Part shown: positions 1 through 6,384 of the stretch, one piece after another
Position numbering within the stretch: position 1 is the first letter of the stretch
Layout of the letters: the number at the start of each line of letters is the position of its first letter
Assembly: GCA_024404275.1 (NCBI GenBank)
Contig: JAKSQG010000060.1
Location: 1-9,352 of the forward strand
Reading direction: 5' to 3'
Source: Clostridia bacterium
GTDB taxonomy: Bacteria; Bacillota; Clostridia; Christensenellales; Aristaeellaceae
DNA length: 9,352 nucleotides
Notes under the pieces: model-generated
What the model saw: only the letters and a program-made list of their open reading frames with translations
What the model was told of the DNA's origin: nothing
Databases searched by the model: none
Made by a program: the position numbers and the translations under genes

Positions 1-3
1 GGA

Positions 4-855
4 TTATTTGATGCCGCTGTAGGCAAAGGCCTTGATGATGCGCTTGCTGGCGAAGATATACACGATCAGCACGGGCACCACCAGGATGGTGTTGGCAGCC
101 ATGATGGAGGGCCAGATCAGGCCATACTCGGCGTCCTTGACCTTTTCGATGTACATGGTCAGGGGGCGGAACTTATCGCTGTTGGTCATGACCAGAGGCC
201 AGAAGTAGGCGTTCCAGTGGCTGACGAAGCTGAACAGCGCGATGGTGACCATGGAGCTGGTGCACATGGGCAGCAGCAGGCGGGTCATGATCTGGAGCTC
301 ATTGGCTTTATCCAGTCGGGCGGATTCCAGCAGCTCATCGGGGATCTGCTTAAACGCCTGGCGCAGCATGAAGATACCAAAGCTGTTGCAGGCGAAGGGC
401 AAGATCTGCGGCCACAGGGAGGAGATCATTTTCCAGTCGGCCATCATCAGGTACACGGGGATGTAGGTGACCTGTCCAGGGATCATGAACGCGATCAGGA
501 TCAGAATGAACAGGAAACCGCGGCCGGGGAAATCACGCTTGGCAAAGGCATAAGCGGCGGGCACCATGGTCACCAGCTGCAGGATGATGACCGAACCGGT
601 CGTCACCACCGAGTTGATGGCATACTGCGTAATGCTCAGTTCTTTGGAAGCAATGGTCTCAAACGCGTGAAGCGTAAAGGTCATGGGCCACAGGGTGGGC
701 GGGGTCTGGATGGATTCATTATACGTTTTGAAGGCGGTAATGAACATCCAGTAGAAGGGGAAGACGAACAGGAGCATCAACAGAATTTTGAATACGTCGC
801 TGACCAGATGCGGGGCATAATTGCGCAGGCGACGCTTGATCTGCAAATCTTTCAT
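4..855 (-). CDS. Carbohydrate ABC transporter permease (UgpE/MalG type)
   Basis: This is the second membrane subunit of a carbohydrate-type ABC importer; it would form the channel with the neighbouring permease. The 283 residues have the usual family length. An N-terminal membrane segment lies at about 21-40, with further hydrophobic stretches at about 85-105, 113-137, 145-163, 200-222 and 250-268. The cytoplasmic EAA-type loop, which docks on the ATPase, is visible at about 174-197 (ELLESARLD, then the LLLPM end). The start is ATG preceded by AAGGAGG at good spacing, and the gene ends in TAA. It begins 18 bases after the stop of the upstream permease, so it is the last visible gene of the operon; the window ends 3 bases beyond its stop, so later genes cannot be seen. 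Substrate is not determined: Ugp-like (glycerol-3-phosphate or its diesters) or an oligosaccharide are both possible. Confidence 0.93.
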   Translation of the reverse strand: MKDLQIKRRLRNYAPHLVSDVFKILLMLLFVFPFYWMFITAFKTYNESIQTPPTLWPMTFTLHAFETIASKELSITQYAINSVVTTGSVIILQLVTMVPAAYAFAKRDFPGRGFLFILILIAFMIPGQVTYIPVYLMMADWKMISSLWPQILPFACNSFGIFMLRQAFKQIPDELLESARLDKANELQIMTRLLLPMCTSSMVTIALFSFVSHWNAYFWPLVMTNSDKFRPLTMYIEKVKDAEYGLIWPSIMAANTILVVPVLIVYIFASKRIIKAFAYSGIK

Positions 856-873
856 GCTTTTCTTCCTCCTTCC

Positions 874-1800
874 TTACTGATAATGGACTTTCTTTTCGAG
901 GCTGCCGAAGTCCAGCAGGGTGATCAGCAGCAGCACGACCATCAGCAGCACGCCGGCGGCAGAAGCCATACCCAGCGAGTTGTTGCGCTTGAAGGCGTAC
1001 TCATAGATGTACAGGCACAGCATCTGGGTGCTGTTGCCGGGGCCGCCTTCGGTCATGATTCGCACGGAATCGAACACCTTGAAGGAGCCGGTGGTGATGG
1101 TGATCAGCAGCATGAACAGCTGGGGAGACAGCATGGGCAGCGTGATCTTCCAGAAGGTGCGCATCTTGGTGGAGCTGTCCAGACGGGCGGCTTCGTAGAT
1201 CTCCAGAGGAATGGACTTGAGGGAAGAGAGGATGATCAGCGCGTAGTAGCCGATGCTCTTCCACGTGTTCATGAAGATGATACAACCCATGGCGGTACTG
1301 GTCTCGCCCAGCCAGTTCCAGCTGGGAAGGCCAAAGGCACGCAGCACGGTGTTGAACAGACCGGAGCTTTCCTTGCTCAGCAGCCACTGGAAGATGAAGG
1401 CGCAGCTGATGGAGGCGACCAGATGGGGCGTGAAGAACACGGTCTGGGCGATACTGTTCAGCTTGCGGTTATCCTGCATCCAGACAGCAAAGACAACGGA
1501 GAGGCCCAGCACCAGCAGCACGATGACGGCGGTGTAGATACCAGTCTGCTTCAGGCTGTTCCAGAAGTCGGTACGGACGAAGAGCAGCTGCTCATAGTTC
1601 TTAAGACCAATGTAGCTCTTGTAAGCGTTGGCGGCGCTGCCGCGGAACAGCGAGATCTGGATCAGATTCGCCATCGGATACAGCGTGAAGAGGATCAGAA
1701 AGAAGATGGCGGGCATGACCATGGCATAGCTGACCAGCCAGTTGCGGTACTTTCTGCGCCGACGCTGCGAAAAGACCTGTTTCATTGCAACGTCTGACAT
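874..1800 (-). CDS. Carbohydrate ABC transporter permease (UgpA/MalF type)
   Basis: This is the first membrane subunit of the importer, 308 residues. A basic N-terminus (RRRRKYR at 13-19) precedes the first membrane helix at about 22-45. Other hydrophobic segments lie at about 85-108, 118-140, 170-193, 225-245 and 278-298. The EAA loop (EIYEAARLDSS at 200-210, ending in LPML at 221-224) matches the ATPase contact motif of MalF/UgpA proteins. The ATG lies one base after the TAA of the ATPase gene, and its Shine-Dalgarno (GGAGGT) is formed by the last codons of that gene, so the two are very likely translationally coupled. It ends in TAA. The family assignment is firm; the transported substrate is not. 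Confidence 0.93.
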   Translation of the reverse strand: MSDVAMKQVFSQRRRRKYRNWLVSYAMVMPAIFFLILFTLYPMANLIQISLFRGSAANAYKSYIGLKNYEQLLFVRTDFWNSLKQTGIYTAVIVLLVLGLSVVFAVWMQDNRKLNSIAQTVFFTPHLVASISCAFIFQWLLSKESSGLFNTVLRAFGLPSWNWLGETSTAMGCIIFMNTWKSIGYYALIILSSLKSIPLEIYEAARLDSSTKMRTFWKITLPMLSPQLFMLLITITTGSFKVFDSVRIMTEGGPGNSTQMLCLYIYEYAFKRNNSLGMASAAGVLLMVVLLLITLLDFGSLEKKVHYQ

Positions 1801-1801
1801 A

Positions 1802-2842
1802 TTAACCTCCTACGCGGCGGACATACTCGTCGTAGTTGCTTACATCGCCGCGGCGGATACGCTCACCGGCGGCATCAAAGAAGTACAGATCCTCGGCAGC
1901 CACGTTCATGACGACCTTGTCTTCATACTTGTAGCTGTCGTTGGGCGTTTTGACCATGATGGTATCGGCGCCCATCTGCACCTTGTACTGGGTCTCGCTG
2001 CCCAGCATTTCGCGGGTCAGCACCACGCCTTCGCGGGCGAAGGGCATGTTGTCCAGCTTTCTGTCGGCCAGCACGATCTTTTCGGGGCGGAAGCCGACTT
2101 TATCATCATCAAGCGCGATGACGTTCATCGGCGGGGTGCCGATAAACTGCGCGGTATAGACGTTGTTGGGGTCGCGGTAGATCACTTCGGGAGAAGCCTC
2201 CTGCATGATCTTGCCCTTATCCATCAGCACGATGACGTCAGCCATGGCCATGGCCTCGACCTGGTCATGCGTAACATAGATAAAGGTGGTCTGCATGCGG
2301 TTGTGCATTTCGATCAGTTCCGTTCTCATGGCCACGCGCAGCTTGGCGTCGAGGTTGGAGAGCGGTTCGTCCATCAGGAATACCTTGGGGCGCTTCACCA
2401 TGGCGCGGGCCAGGGCGATACGCTGTCTCTGACCACCGGACAGGGTGCCGGGCTTGCGGTCCAGATAGGCGGACAGGCCGACGACTTCGGCGTATTCCTT
2501 GATCAGCTTTTCTCTTTCTTCCTTGGGAACCTTGCGGTTCTTCAGGCCGAACTCAATGTTCTCTTTTACACTCATGGTGGGATAGATGGCGTAGTTCTGG
2601 AACACCATGGCGATGTCGCGCTTGGCGGGGTCCAGGTCGGTAATGTCCTTGCCATCCATCAGTACCTGTCCGCTGGTCGCCGGGCCGATACCCGCGATCA
2701 TGCGCAGCAGGGTCGTTTTGCCGCAGCCGGAAGCACCGACCAGTACGGTAAACTTGCCATCCTGAATCGTCAGATCCAGATCTTCGATGACCTTGTTTGA
2801 ACCAAACGCTTTGGTTACTTTTTTGAATTCAATCTCAGCCAC
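1802..2842 (-). CDS. Carbohydrate ABC transporter ATP-binding protein (UgpC/MalK/MsmX type)
   Basis: This is the ATPase that powers the importer, 346 residues. All the nucleotide-binding motifs are intact: Walker A GASGCGKTT at 36-44, Q-loop Gln82, signature LSGGQ at 134-138, Walker B VFLMDEP at 154-160, D-loop SNLDA at 162-166 and switch His192. Residues from about 235 form the C-terminal OB-fold (TOBE) domain found in MalK/UgpC proteins; it is recognisable from GFRPE at 250-254. The start is GTG: a G-rich Shine-Dalgarno (GGGGGA) lies 7 bases upstream and the reading frame begins AEIEF, as is usual for the family. Many Firmicutes use one shared, unlinked MsmX ATPase for several sugar importers; here a dedicated ATPase is in the operon, between the binding protein and the permeases. 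It ends in TAA. Confidence 0.95.
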   Translation of the reverse strand: MAEIEFKKVTKAFGSNKVIEDLDLTIQDGKFTVLVGASGCGKTTLLRMIAGIGPATSGQVLMDGKDITDLDPAKRDIAMVFQNYAIYPTMSVKENIEFGLKNRKVPKEEREKLIKEYAEVVGLSAYLDRKPGTLSGGQRQRIALARAMVKRPKVFLMDEPLSNLDAKLRVAMRTELIEMHNRMQTTFIYVTHDQVEAMAMADVIVLMDKGKIMQEASPEVIYRDPNNVYTAQFIGTPPMNVIALDDDKVGFRPEKIVLADRKLDNMPFAREGVVLTREMLGSETQYKVQMGADTIMVKTPNDSYKYEDKVVMNVAAEDLYFFDAAGERIRRGDVSNYDEYVRRVGG

Positions 2843-2920
2843 AATTGTTTCCCCCGTTCGATTATTGAGCTTTTTCGCAAAACCGGTCGTATAAAGTAAT
2901 CAGTGCCGATAATTGGACAG

Positions 2921-2946
2921 GCGGGGAGCCCTTTCGGGCTCCCCGC
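2921..2946 (-). repeat. Strong GC hairpin between binding-protein and ATPase genes
   Basis: A perfect inverted repeat with 11-bp arms (GCGGGGAGCCC and its complement) and a 4-base loop begins 20 bases after the binding-protein stop codon. Neither strand has a T-run directly after the stem, so it is not a classic intrinsic terminator. In the maltose-type operon arrangement such hairpins protect the 3' end of the binding-protein message and allow it to be made in excess over the membrane subunits. That role is inferred here. Confidence 0.8.
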
Positions 2947-2966
2947 ACAAAGGGTTTGCTTAAGGA

Positions 2967-4292
2967 TTAGTCCATGAACATGGAGACGTTGGCCTTCATC
3001 TGCTCCAGACCTTCGGCGGCGCTCAGGGAGCGGTTGCCGATGACCAGGTCAGTGATTTCCTTCCAGTTCAGGATGAACTCCTGCAGGTTGATGTAAGCAG
3101 GATACTCCTGGCAGACAGCGTTATCCAGCTGATCGAAGGGAACCTTGAAGGTGGGGTTGGCAGCCCAGAACTCGACCATCTGGTCGTAGGTGGCCACGCT
3201 CTTGGTGCAGGGCAGGTAACCGGAACCGGTGGAGTTGATGAACTGCTGCTCATCGCTCATGAGGAACTTCAGATATTCCCAACCGGCGTTGATGATTTCT
3301 TCGGAGTTGCCCTTCTTAACCAGGCAGATCTGGCCGCCGCCGACTTCGGACACGGGACGGGCAGCATCATAGGTGGGGAACTGAGCAACGCCCAGCTCAT
3401 AGCCGGCGTCGGCCATGTTCTTGACGATGTTCTTCATGGAGCCGCAGCTGTTCAGGATGCCGAAGAGCTTGCCTTCGTACATCATCTGGGTGGCGACGGT
3501 GGAGGCGGAGGTGGCGTCGAAGGCGCGGATCCAGCCCTCGTCAACGCCCTTGGCCCAGTTGTCCATAACGGTCAGCCAGGAAGAGCCTTCCAGAGCGGGA
3601 GAGGTGCGGGTTTCCAGATCGCCCTCAGCGGAGAGCATGGGCTCGCCCAGCTGGTTCAGCCAGGCAGCGGCATAGTAACCGTTGTCGTTGAAGATTTCAA
3701 CGCCGTAGGTGGTGACTTCGCCGTTGTCTTCCTTCACGACCATCGCCTTGGCGATTTCGGCCATTTCGTCCCAGGTCACAACCTGAGGAACGGTGATGCC
3801 CTTAGCATCGGCCATGCTCTTGTTGTAGTACATAACGGGAGTGGAACGGATGTAAGGCAGGCTGTACAGCTCGCCATCGGTGTTGCCGGCGATGTCCATG
3901 AAGCAATCCAGGATGTTGGCGACATCGAAGCCATCGCGCTCGGCGTAGGGCATCATGTCTTCCAGCAGGCCGTCGTCGATCAGGTTAACAACATAGGTGT
4001 TACCGGAAACGACCACAGCGGGCTGCTCGCCGGCCTGGGTGGACAGGCTGAACTGAGCAAACAGGGTGTCATAGTTGCCGATGTAGGTTTCTTCGACGAT
4101 GATGCCGAGTTCCTTACCAACGGTCTCATTGAACATTTCGGTCTGCTTGGTCGCAGTCTCGCCATTAGCGCCGGAACCACGGGTGTGCCAGAACTTGATG
4201 GTGATGGGGTTCGCCGCGTCGTAGGCCAGGGCAGCGCTGCTCAGAGACAGGGCCAGGACCAGGACCAGCAGAAGGGATACGAGCTTCTTCAT
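2967..4292 (-). CDS. Extracellular solute-binding protein, family 1 (UgpB-like)
   Basis: This is the substrate-capturing component of the importer, 441 residues. It has a signal peptide with a KK N-region, a Leu/Val-rich core and a likely signal peptidase I site after ALA (about residue 23). The mature protein begins with the family pattern ITIKFWHTRGSG. The stretch LPYIRSTPVMYYNKSM resembles the UgpB group of binding proteins. There is no Cys after the signal sequence, so no lipobox, which is unusual for a Gram-positive binding protein. The ATG is preceded by AAAGGAGG at 8 bases; the stop is TAA. It is the first gene of the operon, under a consensus promoter at 4411-4383. The ligand could be glycerol-3-phosphate, a glycerophosphodiester or an oligosaccharide; the sequence does not settle this. 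Confidence 0.93.
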   Translation of the reverse strand: MKKLVSLLLVLVLALSLSSAALAYDAANPITIKFWHTRGSGANGETATKQTEMFNETVGKELGIIVEETYIGNYDTLFAQFSLSTQAGEQPAVVVSGNTYVVNLIDDGLLEDMMPYAERDGFDVANILDCFMDIAGNTDGELYSLPYIRSTPVMYYNKSMADAKGITVPQVVTWDEMAEIAKAMVVKEDNGEVTTYGVEIFNDNGYYAAAWLNQLGEPMLSAEGDLETRTSPALEGSSWLTVMDNWAKGVDEGWIRAFDATSASTVATQMMYEGKLFGILNSCGSMKNIVKNMADAGYELGVAQFPTYDAARPVSEVGGGQICLVKKGNSEEIINAGWEYLKFLMSDEQQFINSTGSGYLPCTKSVATYDQMVEFWAANPTFKVPFDQLDNAVCQEYPAYINLQEFILNWKEITDLVIGNRSLSAAEGLEQMKANVSMFMD

Positions 4293-4314
4293 GATGGGAT
4301 CCTCCTTTTATTAT

Positions 4315-4338
4315 TTTAAAGCGGTAAGCCGCTTTAAA
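4315..4338 (-). repeat. Perfect 24-base palindrome in leader of the ABC operon
   Basis: Two 10-base arms (TTTAAAGCGG and CCGCTTTAAA) flank a 4-base centre. The element sits in the 5' untranslated region, just upstream of the AAAGGAGG ribosome binding site of the binding-protein gene. No T-run follows on the minus strand, so it is not a terminator. It could be an operator for a dimeric repressor, or an mRNA 5' hairpin affecting stability or ribosome access. Confidence 0.7.
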
Positions 4339-4382
4339 TCGATACGAAATGTTTGATTTAAGCATCATTTGATATGTATAAG

Positions 4383-4411
4383 ATTATAGCAGACCCCTCA
4401 TTCACTGTCAA
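4383..4411 (-). promoter_or_regulatory. Consensus sigma-A promoter of the ABC importer operon
   Basis: The -35 is TTGACA (4411-4406), the spacer is 17 bases and the -10 is TATAAT (4388-4383), a perfect match to the housekeeping consensus. Transcription would start near 4376, leaving a leader of roughly 85 bases that contains the 24-base palindrome. A promoter this strong usually needs a repressor to be regulated. Confidence 0.9.
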
Positions 4412-4430
4412 CAGGTAATTTTAATACCAG
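4412..4430 (-). promoter_or_regulatory. Possible operator abutting the -35 of the ABC promoter
   Basis: An imperfect inverted repeat (CTGGTA, 7 bases, TACCTG on the minus strand; one mismatch between arms) directly abuts the -35 hexamer. The position suits a transcription-factor site. The GGTA...TACC arms loosely recall GntR/HutC-type operators, but no regulator gene is in view, so the assignment is tentative. Confidence 0.3.
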
Positions 4431-4511
4431 TTTATACAAATTCATTCTTCAGACACCGTTCATTTTAACAGAATATGATAGTTTTTATCAGCAAAATGTC
4501 CATTTTTTATG

Positions 4512-4550
4512 ATAAAAAACCGTGCTTTTGACATCAAAGCACGGTTTAAG
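4512..4550 (-). terminator. Intrinsic terminator after the MATE gene
   Basis: A 12-bp perfect stem (AAACCGTGCTTT and complement, 4517-4528 with 4536-4547) with a 7-base loop is followed on the minus strand by a run of six T. It starts 9 bases after the TAA at 4556-4558, not after the internal TAG, which supports the TAA as the original end of the gene. It separates the fluoride-riboswitch unit from the ABC operon promoter. Confidence 0.9.
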
Positions 4551-4555
4551 AATGT

Positions 4556-5935
4556 TTATTGTTCGGGATCTGGCCGGGAGAGTTTCTTTTTGTATACCGT
4601 CAGAAGCATGGTGATGTAGCACGCCAATCCGCCCACGGCGTTGGAAACGGGCTAAGACATGAACACGCCGTTCACCCCAAAGCCCAGCCCGGGCAGCAGC
4701 AGCGCCAGAGGCGTTACGATGACTGCCTTGCGCAGCAGGGAGAAAAAGATGGCATGCTTCGCATCACCCAGCGACTGGAAGACCGATTGTCCCGCCGACT
4801 GGAATGCCTGAAAGAAAAAGCCGAAGAAATAGATGCGCAGCACCCCCGCGCCCACGCGCAGCGTTTCGGGGTCGTTGGTGAAAATGCTCATGAACATACC
4901 GGGGAAAAGCAGCACCGCCAGCCACGAGATGAGCGTATAGCCCACCGTCAGTGCTGTGGTAAAGACGATGCCCTGCCGCACCCGCTGCGGCTTTTTCGCG
5001 CCGTAGTTGTAGCTCATGACGGGCTGTGCGCCGCCTGTGATGCCCGATACGGGCAAAAAGAGGATGTCGCGCACCGAATTGACCACCGTCATGACGCCCA
5101 CATACAGTTCGCCGCCCCATACCTGCAGCGTGCTGTTGCAGGCTGCCTGCACCAGAGCGTTGGTGCCCTTCATGATAAAGCCCACGATGCCCAGCGACAG
5201 GATGCTTTTGAGCAGCGGCAGCGAAATGCGCATGTGACGGACCCGCAGCGGGAACAGCGCCTTTTTGCCCGTCAGGAACCGCAGCACCCACAGGCAGCTG
5301 ACCGCCTGACTGATGACCGTCGCCCACGCGGCGCCCGCGATGCCCATGTTCAGAACAAAAATGAACAGCGGGTCGAGCAGCAGGTTCATGCCCGCGCCAA
5401 GCAGAATGGTGCCCATGCCCACCCGCGGGCTGCCCTGCGCGTTGATAAAGCCGTTGAGCCCCGTCGCCAGCATGGTAAAGGGCGTGCCCAGCATGTAGAT
5501 GCGCATGTAATCGGCCGCATAGGGCCACGAGGCCTCGCTGGCGCCGAACAGAAACAGGATGGGACGCATGAAGCCGTACACCGCCGCCATCATCACGATC
5601 GATGTGCCCAGCAAAAGCGCAAACACCATGTTTTCCAGTCTTGCCGCCTTTTCCTCCTCCCCCGCACCGCGGGCAATGGCAAACAGCGGCGCGCCGCCCG
5701 AGCCAAACAGGCTGGTAAAGGCGCCTACGATGGAAATGATGGGGAACACCAGCCCCACGCCCGTCAGCGCCAGACTGTCCGAGGCGGAAAGGTGACCGAG
5801 GTACACACGGTCCACCACATTATACAGAAGCTGTACGATCTCCGCGATGGTCAGCGGCACCGCCTGCGACAGGATCTGCCGCCAGACGGGACCGATGGAA
5901 AAATCGCTCTTCGCGGCATTTGCACCCGGTTTCAT
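4556..5935 (-). CDS. MATE-family efflux transporter, frame interrupted by in-frame TAG
   Basis: This is a multidrug and toxic compound extrusion-type exporter, a membrane antiporter normally driven by Na+ or H+. Up to the TAG (4652-4654) it encodes 427 residues. The same frame then runs 31 more codons (beginning PVSNAVGG, with a hydrophobic segment and a basic YKKK tail) to TAA at 4556-4558, giving 459 positions, the usual length for the family. Recognisable MATE features are the N-terminal ILSQAVPLTIAEIVQLLYNVVD at about 21-42, the NGFINAQGSPR loop at 161-171 and NLLLDPLFIF at 184-193. By comparison with relatives I recall, Gln or Glu is expected at the TAG position, one base change from TAG in either case. 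Without readthrough the product lacks most of its last membrane helix. The ATG overlaps the stop of the antiporter stub (ATGA), with GGAGG upstream. The gene lies downstream of a fluoride riboswitch, which suggests a role in, or co-option for, fluoride stress; its true substrate is unknown. Confidence 0.85.
4652..4654 (-). other. In-frame TAG codon 428 of the MATE gene
   Basis: The codons read GTG TTC ATG TCT TAG CCC GTT TCC. Family-like sequence continues in the same frame on both sides with no frameshift, to a TAA 32 codons later that is followed by the terminator. It is a nonsense mutation, a recoded amber codon or a sequence error. Confidence 0.9.
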
Positions 5936-6111
5936 CTGTTATTTTCCTCCGATGATTGGTTCAGCAGCTTTTTGCAGCTGATATCCAGCACAAAAGGTCC
6001 CGTCACAACGCCCGTGACCAGCATGCCGATGATGCGCAGCAGCCCGAGCCGGCCCGTGATAAAGGCCGCCGACAGCCCCACAAGAAAGATAAGCGACAGG
6101 GAAAACAGCAT
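5932..6111 (-). pseudogene. Truncated cation:proton antiporter (N-terminal stub, 59 aa)
   Basis: The 59-residue product starts like a CPA-type sodium (or other cation):proton antiporter. A first membrane helix (LFSLSLIFLVGLSAAFI) is followed by RLGLLRIIGMLVTGVVTGPF, close to the family pattern of a short loop and the GMLLTGILLGP helix, then VLD and LLNQSSE. Normal members are about 400 residues; this one stops after the second helix, at TGA overlapping the MATE ATG. I chose the ATG at 6111 because a run of seven G plus A lies just upstream; a TTG six codons earlier is possible but has no ribosome site. It is probably a deletion remnant, still translated and serving to couple translation of the MATE gene. 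A functional two-helix peptide is less likely. It is the first gene behind the fluoride riboswitch, and antiporters of this class are among reported fluoride-riboswitch targets. Confidence 0.65.
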
Positions 6112-6159
6112 CAATCCCCCCCGTTGCAAGCAAAAAGCCGATGCTTTCTGCCGTATTTT
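6112..6159 (-). promoter_or_regulatory. Candidate expression platform of the fluoride riboswitch
   Basis: A hairpin with 9-base arms (GCAGAAAGC with GCTTTTTGC, one G-U pair, loop ATCG; 6151-6130) lies between the aptamer and the start codon, with no T-run after it. Its 5' arm could instead pair with the 3' end of the aptamer (TTCTGC with GCAGAA). The ribosome site (seven G then A) could pair with TCTCCC of aptamer stem P1. These alternatives suggest control of translation rather than of termination. This is inferred from base pairing only. Confidence 0.45.
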
Positions 6160-6222
6160 GTGCAGAAGTCATCAGCTTTGAACAAAGCGGTTCAGGTTGC
6201 CCATGGGAGAACTTCATTCCCG
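6160..6222 (-). ncRNA. Fluoride riboswitch (crcB motif) aptamer
   Basis: On the minus strand, stem P1 GGGA/TCCC encloses ATGAAGTTC (6221-6205). A short GCAA-capped insertion follows, then AACC, a 5-bp stem GCTTT/AAAGC with loop GTTC, and the hallmark GCTGATGACTTCTGC (6176-6162). The pseudoknot pairs GAAGT of the first loop with ACTTC of the 3' segment, a covarying version of the common GGAGT/ACTCC pairing. Layout and conserved bases match the known fluoride aptamer. It begins at the predicted transcription start and lies upstream of the antiporter stub and the MATE gene, so fluoride is expected to switch this unit on. Confidence 0.9.
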
Positions 6223-6228
6223 TTCACC

Positions 6229-6257
6229 ATCATATCCCTTCAGGCCGGAAGAGTCAA
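6229..6257 (-). promoter_or_regulatory. Sigma-A promoter of the fluoride-riboswitch/MATE unit
   Basis: The -35 is TTGACT (6257-6252), the spacer is 17 bases and the -10 is TATGAT (6234-6229), one mismatch in each hexamer. The expected start near 6222 falls at the first base of the aptamer. Confidence 0.85.
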
Positions 6258-6329
6258 CAAAAATTTTCCGCGGTGCAATTTTGGTACATAATTTGTGGTA
6301 AACTGTTATCGATCTCACACCTTCAACGC

Positions 6330-6368
6330 AAAACCCGCCCGAAGGAAATTCCTCCGGGCGGGTTTTTT
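6330..6368 (-). terminator. Intrinsic terminator after purC (hairpin symmetrical in both directions)
   Basis: A 12-bp stem (AAAACCCGCCCG and complement, 6330-6341 with 6355-6366) encloses an inner AGGAA/TTCCT pairing. On the minus strand the stem ends in four T, about 20 bases after the purC stop. On the plus strand six T follow, so it could also stop antisense transcription. Confidence 0.85.
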
Positions 6369-6384
6369 GATTGAAAAAGACGGC

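Noticed and set aside
217..1797. 526-codon plus-strand open frame opposite the two permease genes
   Set aside because: It is antisense to clear permeases, rich in His, Gln and Gly as expected from a shadow frame, has no domain I recognise, and spans two genes and their junction.
2921..2946. Rho-independent terminator after the binding-protein gene
   Set aside because: There is no T-run on either side of the stem, and the ATPase and permease genes downstream need to be transcribed with it.
4316..4330. Catabolite-repression (cre) site in the ABC operon leader
   Set aside because: The best match to the cre consensus has three or more mismatches at conserved positions and is better explained by the perfect palindrome it lies in.
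4559..6181. 540-codon plus-strand open frame opposite the MATE gene
   Set aside because: The His/Gln/Arg-rich composition is typical of an antisense shadow of a hydrophobic GC-rich gene, and no family resemblance is visible.
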